DNA of 18,961 nt, taken from positions 1-18,961 of the forward strand of contig CAIPUQ010000110.1 in NCBI GenBank assembly GCA_903868295.1, given 5' to 3'. Shown piece by piece: positions 7,365-13,623 of this stretch (position 1 is its first letter; each line of letters begins with the position of its first letter). The notes under the pieces were generated by a model, which was not told the DNA's origin, made no database searches, and saw nothing but the letters and a program-made list of their open reading frames with translations. This stretch comes from an uncultured Roseiflexaceae bacterium. Lineage in GTDB: Bacteria; Chloroflexota; Chloroflexia; Chloroflexales; Roseiflexaceae. A program made the translations under genes and the position numbers.

Positions 7365-8236
7365 CCGATCCGACGTCGTGGGCACCGGGTCAATACGATT
7401 GGCTCCAAATCTGGCGCGACATGTACGACCGTGAGCGCGCCCAAGGCGAGGCAGCAACGCACCCTGACATGCAACGTTCATCGGATCAATACGCACACAT
7501 CGCAGCACGCTACGCGGCAAATGTGAAGCGCACACCGCAACCCGATGCCTTCATGCGCTGGCTTACACCCCTGCTTCGACCCGGCATGACTGTGCTCGAC
7601 ATCGGTGCGGGGAGCGGTCGGTATGTTGCCCCGTTGGTGGCAGCGGGCTGTCGAGTGGTCGCACTCGAGCATTCTGCTGCGATGCGTGGTCAGATCGATG
7701 TGGTACGGGCCGGATTGCCTGGCGCAGATGTCACCGTGGTGGATGCGAGCTGGCCGACAGCGACAATTCCCCCCTGCGAGGTGGTGTTTGCCACGCATGT
7801 GCTCTATGCAGTGCGCGAAATCGAGCCGTTTCTGCGTGCAATGGACGCACAGGCTACCGAACGCTGTGTCTTGTTGTTGGGCGCACGTCACCCAACCACT
7901 CCGGTGCTCCCCTTGTGGGAGGCTTTCCATGGATCGCCACGCTTGCCGTTGCCCGCTGCCTACGAATGCATCGCAGCACTGGCACAACTGGGGATCGGCG
8001 CCGATGTAACGGTGTTGCCGGCTGCGGCTGCGATGACGTACCCCACGCTGGCCGACGCGGTCGATGATGTCTGTTACCGCCTGCGGCTCCCGTGGGATGA
8101 TGCACACCGTGCTGTAATTGCACCGCTCATCGACAAACACTGGGTCGTGCAGCCGGATGGGAGTGTGACGGTTCCCGTCCCTGTCCCGCCCAATGTTGTC
8201 GTGTCGTGGCAACCGCAGCGGCTGCGACAGGCGTGA
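7361..8236 (+). CDS. Class I SAM-dependent methyltransferase
   Basis: SAM-binding motif I is VLDIGAGSGRY (residues 78-88). E103 in VVALEHS (99-105) is positioned to bind the ribose hydroxyls. VVDASWP and EVVFATHVLYAV are plausible motifs II and III. About 65 residues precede the Rossmann domain. The C-terminal part (after about 200) is less conserved and ends with a Pro/Val-rich stretch (VTVPVPVPPNVVVSW). 291 residues, intact. The ATG overlaps the oxidoreductase stop by ATGA. It is not closely similar to the first methyltransferase of the cluster, so this is unlikely to be a local duplication. The substrate is unknown. It is the last gene of the apparent mreB transcript. Confidence 0.85.
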   Translation: MTDPTSWAPGQYDWLQIWRDMYDRERAQGEAATHPDMQRSSDQYAHIAARYAANVKRTPQPDAFMRWLTPLLRPGMTVLDIGAGSGRYVAPLVAAGCRVVALEHSAAMRGQIDVVRAGLPGADVTVVDASWPTATIPPCEVVFATHVLYAVREIEPFLRAMDAQATERCVLLLGARHPTTPVLPLWEAFHGSPRLPLPAAYECIAALAQLGIGADVTVLPAAAAMTYPTLADAVDDVCYRLRLPWDDAHRAVIAPLIDKHWVVQPDGSVTVPVPVPPNVVVSWQPQRLRQA

Positions 8237-8240
8237 GGGT

Positions 8241-8331
8241 TGTGCAGGTGAACGATGCTTGTTCCTTGGTGTCCGTGGACGAGCAACAAGAGACAGATAT
8301 GGTTGCCACGCATCGTTTTCTCATCTGCACA
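8241..8331 (+). other. 91-nt structured intergenic element (imperfect inverted repeat)
   Basis: TGTGCAGGTG (8241-8250) pairs with CATCTGCACA (8322-8331) with one G-U. AACGATGC (8251-8258) pairs perfectly with GCATCGTT (8310-8317). The right side has only a TTCT bulge at 8318-8321, so the basal stem is 18 bp. Inside, TTGTT (8259-8263) can pair with AACAA (8285-8289). No T-run follows on either strand, so this is not a standard terminator. The remainder of the 147-nt gap holds the promoter of the next gene. Confidence 0.6.
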
Positions 8332-8366
8332 CAAAAACACACCCGTTCGCTGTCATCGAATTCAGG

Positions 8367-8372
8367 TATAAT
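8367..8372 (+). promoter_or_regulatory. -10 box (TATAAT) upstream of the uracil-DNA glycosylase
   Basis: A perfect TATAAT lies 11 nt before the ATG at 8384. The best -35 candidate (TTCGCT, 8346-8351) is weak and gives a 15-bp spacer. If it is used, transcription would start near 8379, leaving a leader of only a few bases. Confidence 0.5.
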
Positions 8373-8383
8373 GAAGGAAATCA

Positions 8384-8953
8384 ATGTCGATTGCGCTGAT
8401 TGAGTCGATAACGCAAGAAGTCGAAGCGTGTCGTGCGTGTGTATTGTGTGAATCTGCGTTGCGTGCGGTCCCGGGGGAAGGTCCTGCTGATGCAGCGGTC
8501 ATGCTGATTGGTGAGGCGCCGGGTGCTGCCGAAGATAGATCTGGTCGTCCGTTCGTGGGTGCTTCTGGTCGGCTGTTGGATACGTTGTTGCGTCGCGCTG
8601 GGCTCGAACGCAGTGGTGTCTACATTGCCAATGTGGTCAAACACCGCCCCCCTGATAATCGTGATCCTACACCGGCAGAAATCCACGCGTGCCAACCATT
8701 TCTGAGACGTCAAATTGCTGCAATTGACCCGCAAGTAATTGTTCCGTTGGGGCGACACGCTGCCAAATACTGGATCCCAACGATACAAATTGCGCTCCAC
8801 CATGGCCGCGTTTTTCGTGTGGACGGCAGACTGGTCATTCCGATGTTTCATCCCGCAGCTGCGCTCTATCAGCGTCGCAACTTACCGCTATTGGAAGCAG
8901 ATTTTGCGCAATTAGGCGTGTATCTGCGAGATGGTTTCCCTGCTCAGTCGTGA
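8384..8953 (+). CDS. Type 4 uracil-DNA glycosylase
   Basis: This enzyme removes uracil from DNA as the first step of base-excision repair. Motif 1 is GEAPGAAEDRSGRPFVG (residues 43-59), NVVKHRPPDNRDPTPAEI follows (83-100), and the active-site loop is HPAAAL (156-161). 189 residues is within the family range. Type 4 enzymes normally bind a 4Fe-4S cluster through a CxxC, a Cys in a KCRPP segment and a later Cys. Here C16 and C19 form the CxxC and C103 is present, but the KCRPP position is H87. An extra Cys, C22, follows the CxxC. The ATG has GAAGGAAA (8373-8380) before it, though the -10 box overlaps that region. The next gene starts 26 nt downstream. Confidence 0.92.
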   Translation: MSIALIESITQEVEACRACVLCESALRAVPGEGPADAAVMLIGEAPGAAEDRSGRPFVGASGRLLDTLLRRAGLERSGVYIANVVKHRPPDNRDPTPAEIHACQPFLRRQIAAIDPQVIVPLGRHAAKYWIPTIQIALHHGRVFRVDGRLVIPMFHPAAALYQRRNLPLLEADFAQLGVYLRDGFPAQS

Positions 8954-8979
8954 GGGTCACGATCAACGATGAGGTACAT

Positions 8980-9573
8980 ATGAAGCACTACCAACTATCA
9001 CGTGAAGGCCGCCGCAATGCCTGGTTAATGCTGGTCGGCGCTGCGTTGATATGGTTGTTTGCCATTTGGACGTTTCAATCCACGTTGGGGATCACGTATG
9101 TTCCCGGTGATGTCGGAGCCTCTCTCGGGACCATGTGGGCCGAAGGGTTGACGGTCAATCGTACCGTCCCAGCAATCTTTATGCTGGTCCTGATGGTTGC
9201 TGCTCCCCTGACGCTGTGGAATATCAGCATGGAACTGGTATGTCGGTACGAAGTCACCGCCGAAGGGTTGCGCTATCGTGCCGTGGGTGTCGATATCGTC
9301 ATTCCCTGGGACGGCATCGCCGAAATCCGGAGTGTGGATGCCGACAGCGACGAGCCGAGTGACGAGCTCATCCTCAGCACTGCTCCCGCCGCCCAGATAC
9401 CCAACCAACTCTATCGTGTACTCTACAACCAAGCATATGGCGCCAAAGTCCTGCCGGTATACCCCGGCGTGGCAGAACGGGCCGAACTCATGGAAGAGAT
9501 ACGACGCCGCAGTGGCAATCCGGTTATCACTGCACCAATGCCCGAGCAGGCGCTCGAACAACCCCAATCATAA
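8980..9573 (+). CDS. Two-helix membrane protein with PH-like domain, unknown function
   Basis: No named family is recognised. There are two hydrophobic segments, at about residues 13-32 (AWLMLVGAALIWLFAIW) and 63-82 (VPAIFMLVLMVAAPLTLW), separated by a loop of about 30 residues. A mostly beta region at about 88-175 reads like the bacterial PH-like domains that follow such helices (RYEVTAEGLRYRAVG, IPWDGIAEIRSVD). The tail (from about 178) is proline- and glutamine-rich and probably disordered. The ATG at 8980 is chosen over a GTG at 8950 because GAGG (8971-8974) is properly spaced for it. The GTG lacks a ribosome site and would overlap the glycosylase stop. Length from this start is 197 residues. 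Confidence 0.75.
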   Translation: MKHYQLSREGRRNAWLMLVGAALIWLFAIWTFQSTLGITYVPGDVGASLGTMWAEGLTVNRTVPAIFMLVLMVAAPLTLWNISMELVCRYEVTAEGLRYRAVGVDIVIPWDGIAEIRSVDADSDEPSDELILSTAPAAQIPNQLYRVLYNQAYGAKVLPVYPGVAERAELMEEIRRRSGNPVITAPMPEQALEQPQS

Positions 9574-9608
9574 CGGCATTTCGCCGTGTGGATATGAGAT
9601 TTCTTTGT

Positions 9609-9662
9609 ATGAAAGGAGCAACAAGGCCCTCGACACGAGTGCACCTTGTATGTGAGCAATGA
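9609..9662 (+). CDS. Possible 17-codon leader ORF overlapping the RNase J start
   Basis: An ATG at 9609 opens a short frame encoding MKGATRPSTRVHLVCEQ. Its TGA (9660-9662) overlaps the rnj ATG (9659-9661) as ATGA. Evidence for expression is indirect. rnj itself has no good ribosome site in the last 15 nt, while the strong AAAGGAG (9612-9618) is too far upstream for it and lies inside this small frame. No strong Shine-Dalgarno precedes 9609. It could equally be chance. Confidence 0.25.
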   Translation: MKGATRPSTRVHLVCEQ

Positions 9663-11329
9663 CAAAACAGCGATTACGTGTGATTCCCCTCGGCGGCGCC
9701 GGTGAGGTCGGCCGCAATATGTGGGTCGTCGAGTACGGCGATGACATTATTGTGTTGGATTGTGGCGTGATGTTCCCCGAAGCCGAAATGCTCGGCGTCG
9801 ATTTGGTCCTCCCCGACATTAACTATCTGCGCGAAAACATCGGCAAAGTCAAAGCCATTGTGTTGACCCATGGTCACGAAGACCATGTCGGTGGATTGCC
9901 CTATATTTTGCCCGAAATCGGCTTTCCCACGGTCTACGGTACCCGCCTCACGATTGGTATCGCTTCGCACAAACTCAAAGAGCACCGCCTTCTCGAGCAA
10001 ACGAAGTTCAATACCTTCGAAGCAGGCGACCTGCTGCGCATCGGCAGCCTTACGGTCGAGACCTTTCAACTGGCACACTCCATCCCCGACACCGTCGGCC
10101 TGGCTGTGAACACGCCAGCCGGTATTGTCGCCTATATCACCGACTGGAAGTTTGACCACACCCCCGTCGACCGCAAAAAGACCGACATCGCTGCCATCAC
10201 GGCCTTGGGCGCACGTCGCCCAGCGGTGTTGATAACAGACTGTGTCCGCGTCGAGTCGTCGGGATTCACCCCGAGCGAACGTGTCGTTGGTGACTCCCTC
10301 GACAACATCTTTGCGACGGCTCCGGGCCGGATCATCGTGGCGACCTTTGCATCGAACATCTCGCGTGTGCAGCAGGTCATCGACTCGGCTGAGGCATATG
10401 GCCGCCGTGTCATGTTGGCTGGTCGCAGCATGGAAAACAACTCACGCATTGCCCAGGAACTGGGCTACCTGCGCATCAACGGTGGCACGCTGGTACGCCC
10501 CAACGAGGCAGCGCAGCTCCCCGATGACCAGGTTGCCGTGATCTGCACCGGCAGCCAAGGCGAGCCGATGGCTGCCCTGGCACGCATGGCCAACCGCGAG
10601 TTCACCAATCTGCGCATCAAGCAGGGTGATACGGTTGTGGTCTCGGCTTCACCAATCCCGGGCAACGAAGTGTCGGTCTCGCGCGTGATCAATAATCTGT
10701 TCCGTATCGGCGCAGATGTCATCTACGGGAGCGATGCCAAGGTACACGTGTCGGGCCACGCCGCCCAAGAAGAGCTCAAGATGCTGTTGGGTATGCTCCG
10801 GCCACAGCACGTCATTCCGTTCCACGGTGACTACCGCCACATGGTGCTCTATCGCAAACTCGCGATCGGCATGGACATGGGCTACACCACCGAGAACGTG
10901 TTTGTCGTCGAAAACGGTTCGGTCCTCGAATTCGGGCCAAACTACGGCAAGCAAGTCAACAAAATTCCCGTCAACTACATCTATGTCGACGGCACAACCG
11001 TCGGTGATGTCAGTCAAATCGTGGTCCGCGACCGCCAGCTCTTGTCGCGCGACGGCGTGATGATTGTCGTGGTCACCGTTGATCGTCATAGCGGCGATTT
11101 GGCAGGTGGGCCCGAGGTGTTGACCCGCGGCTTTGTCCACATGAAGGAATCCGAGGAGCTCCTCGAGGCGACACGCAAAGTCGTGCGCAAAGTCCTACAG
11201 CATGGCAATGATCGCACCGAGGTCGACGCAGCCTTCCTCATCCGCAAAATCAAAGACGCTGTCGGCGATTTTCTGTATGAACAGACCAAACGTCGCCCCG
11301 TGGTGCTCCCCATCGTCACCGAAATCTAA
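9659..11329 (+). CDS. rnj: Ribonuclease J
   Basis: RNase J is a metallo-beta-lactamase/beta-CASP ribonuclease with 5'-3' exonuclease and endonuclease activity, a main enzyme of mRNA decay and rRNA maturation in bacteria that rely on it. The N-terminus begins RVIPLGGAGEVGRN. The zinc-binding HGHEDHVGG is at residues 71-79 (H71, H73, D75, H76). GHAAQEELKMLL and FHGDYRHM are the beta-CASP motifs near residues 360-395. A C-terminal domain follows. 556 residues is the normal length. An in-frame TGA two codons before the ATG at 9659 fixes this as the earliest possible start. Only a weak TGAG precedes it, so translation may depend on upstream coupling. A terminator follows 15 nt after the stop. RNase Z has a related fold but is shorter. 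Confidence 0.97.
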   Translation: MTKQRLRVIPLGGAGEVGRNMWVVEYGDDIIVLDCGVMFPEAEMLGVDLVLPDINYLRENIGKVKAIVLTHGHEDHVGGLPYILPEIGFPTVYGTRLTIGIASHKLKEHRLLEQTKFNTFEAGDLLRIGSLTVETFQLAHSIPDTVGLAVNTPAGIVAYITDWKFDHTPVDRKKTDIAAITALGARRPAVLITDCVRVESSGFTPSERVVGDSLDNIFATAPGRIIVATFASNISRVQQVIDSAEAYGRRVMLAGRSMENNSRIAQELGYLRINGGTLVRPNEAAQLPDDQVAVICTGSQGEPMAALARMANREFTNLRIKQGDTVVVSASPIPGNEVSVSRVINNLFRIGADVIYGSDAKVHVSGHAAQEELKMLLGMLRPQHVIPFHGDYRHMVLYRKLAIGMDMGYTTENVFVVENGSVLEFGPNYGKQVNKIPVNYIYVDGTTVGDVSQIVVRDRQLLSRDGVMIVVVTVDRHSGDLAGGPEVLTRGFVHMKESEELLEATRKVVRKVLQHGNDRTEVDAAFLIRKIKDAVGDFLYEQTKRRPVVLPIVTEI

Positions 11330-11343
11330 ACCCATCAACACTC

Positions 11344-11383
11344 CCCGTACGCAGTGGCAATGCCACTACGTACGGGTTTTTTT
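11344..11383 (+). terminator. Intrinsic terminator of rnj
   Basis: CCCGTACG (11344-11351) pairs with CGTACGGG (11369-11376). A C-A mismatch follows, then AGTGGC (11353-11358) pairs with GCCACT (11362-11367) around an AAT loop. Seven Ts follow at 11377-11383. The reverse strand has no T-run after the stem, so it works for plus-strand transcription only. Confidence 0.92.
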
Positions 11384-11995
11384 GTGCACCAAACGCTGAT
11401 ACAGTGCGTCGCTGTGCGCTTTGGTCTGCTCGCGGAAGGCGATGGTGGAGATGTCTGCAATCACCATCACCACCGCTGCCTCGCAGTTGTCACGATAGTA
11501 CTCTGCCACCGTGTGTGTGGCGACGAACCCATACTTGGTATAGAGCGTTTGTGCTGGGGTGTTCGTGGCACGCACTTCGAGCGCGAGGCGTCGCACGCCG
11601 AGGTCGTACGCTTGTTCGATTAGCGCCAACAACAACAGCTCACCGACACCTTGGCGCCGGTGCTCGGGCACCACCGCGAGCGTAGTGATATGTCCGTCAG
11701 TCGGCGTGCGCATGATCCCTGCGTAGCCGATAGTCGTGCCGGCGGCTGGTGCCGTTGTGCGATCCGGCTGCCCAAACATGCCCAGCAGTCGGGTGCGTAA
11801 CGTCGGGGGCGGTGTGGGGGAAGGGACAGCATCGGCCACAAGAAACCGCGCTACCACATAGCGGCAAAGCTGTGGCGCGCGGAGTTCTTGGCGGTATGTA
11901 TCGATCGACCAGGGCATCGAAAAACTGTTGGTATCGATGGTATGGACGGCGTCGAGGTCTGCTTCGCGGAGATAATCAATCGCGTAGCGCGCCAT
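11366..11995 (-). CDS. rimI: Ribosomal protein bS18 alanine N-acetyltransferase RimI-like GNAT
   Basis: This is a GNAT-fold acetyltransferase. RimI acetylates the N-terminal alanine of ribosomal protein bS18. N-terminal LREADLDAVHTIDTNSFSMP and WSIDTYRQEL match the usual RimI opening. The acetyl-CoA loop is VVPEHRRQGVGE (residues 108-119). LEVRATNTPAQTLYTKYGF (139-157) is the classic C-terminal signature, ending in a YYRDN segment. The length of 209 residues exceeds the usual 150 or so. The excess is a Pro-rich insert at about 54-88 (PSPTPPPTLRTRLLG) before the central strand, plus a C-terminal tail of about 25 residues. The ATG lies 6 nt after the lipoprotein stop, with no clear Shine-Dalgarno, so it is probably co-transcribed and coupled. 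Assignment to RimI over another GNAT is likely but not certain. Confidence 0.8.
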   Translation of the reverse strand: MARYAIDYLREADLDAVHTIDTNSFSMPWSIDTYRQELRAPQLCRYVVARFLVADAVPSPTPPPTLRTRLLGMFGQPDRTTAPAAGTTIGYAGIMRTPTDGHITTLAVVPEHRRQGVGELLLLALIEQAYDLGVRRLALEVRATNTPAQTLYTKYGFVATHTVAEYYRDNCEAAVVMVIADISTIAFREQTKAHSDALYQRLVHKKTRT

Positions 11996-12001
11996 GGCGG
12001 A

Positions 12002-12799
12002 TTACTTGATAGGCTTGGCGGCCGTCACATTGAAAATGGCGGAGTAGGCGCCGTCACGACCGAATTGGCCACCACTCTGGAAGTTCCCCGTGACTTCGAC
12101 TTTGCCCCAGACAAAACTGTTGTTTGGGCCGACCGTCAACTGGGCTGATTGGTCGGGTGGGAACCCTTCCATCCAGATGATTTTGCCGATGGGTTGCGGG
12201 CTCGATCCATCTTCTTCGACCGCGACACCCTCTGCCAACACATAAATCACCGAGTTCCAGAAGTAATACCCCTGCGTCGTGACGGTCTGACCGGAGTAAT
12301 TTGCTCCGTTATCAGCCAACTCGAAAATAGACACCTTGCCCTCGCCGAGGCTTTCGTTAGCGACGCGTGATTCGACACGTTTGATTTGTTCAATGATTTC
12401 TGATTTGGTGACTGCAATGCGATGCTTGTAGACACCGCCGGCACCATATGCGCCTGCTTCGATGCGGCCCGTGAGTTTGACGAACCCATAGACTGCGTCG
12501 CCGGGACGATGCAAATTCATGGTGACGTCTTCACCGATATTGTCGACCCAAATGGCATCGCCGAGGGGCTGTGCGTCGAGCCCATTATCGAGGGTACTCA
12601 CGCCCGCAGCCATAATCGAAACGGGTTCTGCGCCGGTTTTGGAGAGATATGCGCCGGCGATGGTGATGTCTTTGCCGACGTATGTGTCAATGTCTTTGGT
12701 GACATCTGCGATATGAAGCGTGTCATCGCCAAAGAGCCCACAACTTGTGACCATTGCAAGAGTCAACAGCAGTACTAAAAAACGACGCATCCGGACCAT
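12002..12799 (-). CDS. Lipoprotein with two repeated OB-like domains, unknown function
   Basis: The N-terminus MVRMRRFLVLLLTLAMVTSC is a lipoprotein signal peptide: basic n-region, hydrophobic core and lipobox VTSC, with C20 as the predicted lipidated residue. The mature part holds two similar halves, residues about 30-136 and 158-264. Equivalent segments are DTYVGKDITIAGAY with ANYSGQTVTTQGYY, then QPLGDAIWV (77-85) with QPIGKIIWM (202-210), then VYGFVKLTG with VWGKVEVTG. The strand-rich YxGkxVtvxG pattern resembles OB-fold domains, which is inference. The ATG at 12799 is chosen over upstream in-frame starts because AGAGG lies 5-6 nt before it and the signal peptide starts there. rimI follows after 6 nt. 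It is divergent from minC. Confidence 0.8.
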   Translation of the reverse strand: MVRMRRFLVLLLTLAMVTSCGLFGDDTLHIADVTKDIDTYVGKDITIAGAYLSKTGAEPVSIMAAGVSTLDNGLDAQPLGDAIWVDNIGEDVTMNLHRPGDAVYGFVKLTGRIEAGAYGAGGVYKHRIAVTKSEIIEQIKRVESRVANESLGEGKVSIFELADNGANYSGQTVTTQGYYFWNSVIYVLAEGVAVEEDGSSPQPIGKIIWMEGFPPDQSAQLTVGPNNSFVWGKVEVTGNFQSGGQFGRDGAYSAIFNVTAAKPIK

Positions 12800-12847
12800 A
12801 ACAACCTCTTTGAAAAACTCATTGCAACAATGATAACATACTCCGCC

Positions 12848-12862
12848 GATGCAGCATGCATC
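12848..12862. promoter_or_regulatory. Inverted repeat in the divergent lipoprotein/minC region
   Basis: GATGCA (12848-12853), spacer GCA, TGCATC (12857-12862). It lies between the divergent lipoprotein and minC genes, about 32 bp upstream of the minC -10 candidate. It could be an operator. A second short repeat, CATTG-CAA-CAATG, is at 12820-12832. Both are short enough to be chance. Confidence 0.25.
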
Positions 12863-12893
12863 ACGACTGCAGAACAACACCGGCACAGTGATA

Positions 12894-12899
12894 TATAAT
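12894..12899 (+). promoter_or_regulatory. -10 box (TATAAT) for the min operon
   Basis: A perfect TATAAT sits in an AT-rich run 32 nt before the minC ATG. No convincing -35 hexamer is seen at 16-18 bp. The location in the divergent intergenic region supports it. Confidence 0.45.
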
Positions 12900-12931
12900 A
12901 GACAAAACACCACACACACCTGCGAGTTCCC

Positions 12932-13591
12932 ATGACCGAGTACATCACCATAAAAGGCGCACGCGGCGGATTACGTCTGCACATTCTCGACACCTGTGAG
13001 TGGACCGATGCATTCGTTGCCCTGCAGAAGCAACTCACCGATGGTGCGGCGTTGTTGCAGGGGATGAAGCTTTCGCTCGATTTGGGGCACCGCGAGCTCA
13101 GCCCACAAGCACTCGACGAACTCCACAACGTGATGCGCAACTACCAAACCGACCCCGTCGACATCCTGTCCGAGTCTCGGACCGTGCGTGCCGAGGCGCG
13201 CACGATGGGGTTCATCGCCAAACCGCCCATGCCCAAAAGCACCACGGTCGAAGTCGAACAGACAAGTACCGTGATGACCCGCAATGTACGTTCTGGCCAA
13301 ATCGTCCGTCATCACGGTGATGTACTGCTGCTCGGTGATGTCAACGCCGGTGCCGAGGTCATTGCATCGGGCAGTGTGATGGTCTTTGGGAGGGTACGCG
13401 GCGTCATTCATGCTGGGGCGATGGGTGATCGCAGTGCCGTCATTTGTGCCATCGAGTTGTCGGCTACGCAGTTGCGTATCGCCGATTTGCGGGCCCGCGC
13501 GCCTGAGGACCAGGGTCAGAAAATACCAGAAATAGCCTGTATCGAAGACACCCACATCGCCGTGCACGCATGGCACGAGTATCGACGCTAA
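12932..13591 (+). CDS. minC: Septum site-determining protein MinC
   Basis: MinC is the division inhibitor that blocks FtsZ polymerisation near the poles when recruited by MinD. The C-terminal beta-helix domain is clear at about residues 117-185: VRSGQIVRHHGDVLLLGDVN, then AGAEVIASGSVMVFGRVRG, HAGAMGDRSAVICAIEL and SATQLRIA. These contain the RSGQ and GxVxxGxxxxxxGxxxVxGxxxG patterns typical of MinC. The N-terminal FtsZ-interacting domain (1-95) is only weakly conserved, as is normal. 219 residues is ordinary length. The ATG gives MTEYITIKGAR, a typical MinC opening, although only a weak GCGAG precedes it. minD starts 32 nt downstream, and the gene set and order are those of the E. coli minCDE operon. 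Confidence 0.95.
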   Translation: MTEYITIKGARGGLRLHILDTCEWTDAFVALQKQLTDGAALLQGMKLSLDLGHRELSPQALDELHNVMRNYQTDPVDILSESRTVRAEARTMGFIAKPPMPKSTTVEVEQTSTVMTRNVRSGQIVRHHGDVLLLGDVNAGAEVIASGSVMVFGRVRGVIHAGAMGDRSAVICAIELSATQLRIADLRARAPEDQGQKIPEIACIEDTHIAVHAWHEYRR

Positions 13592-13623
13592 TCGACGCAT
13601 AGACACAAACGGGAGCACGCATC

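Noticed and set aside
8074..8403. Several short open frames on both strands around the 8237-8383 gap
   Set aside because: They overlap each other and the neighbouring genes, lack ribosome sites and cross the inverted repeat. None looks like a protein.
8950..8979. Earlier GTG start for the membrane protein, overlapping the glycosylase stop
   Set aside because: There is no ribosome site before it, whereas GAGG is correctly placed for the ATG at 8980.
9574..9608. CGGC-GCCG mini-hairpin after the membrane protein gene
   Set aside because: The stem is only four base pairs with no T-run, so it is indistinguishable from chance.
12800..12919. Forty-residue N-terminal extension of the lipoprotein
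   Set aside because: It would bury the lipoprotein signal peptide. The ATG at 12799 has AGAGG upstream.
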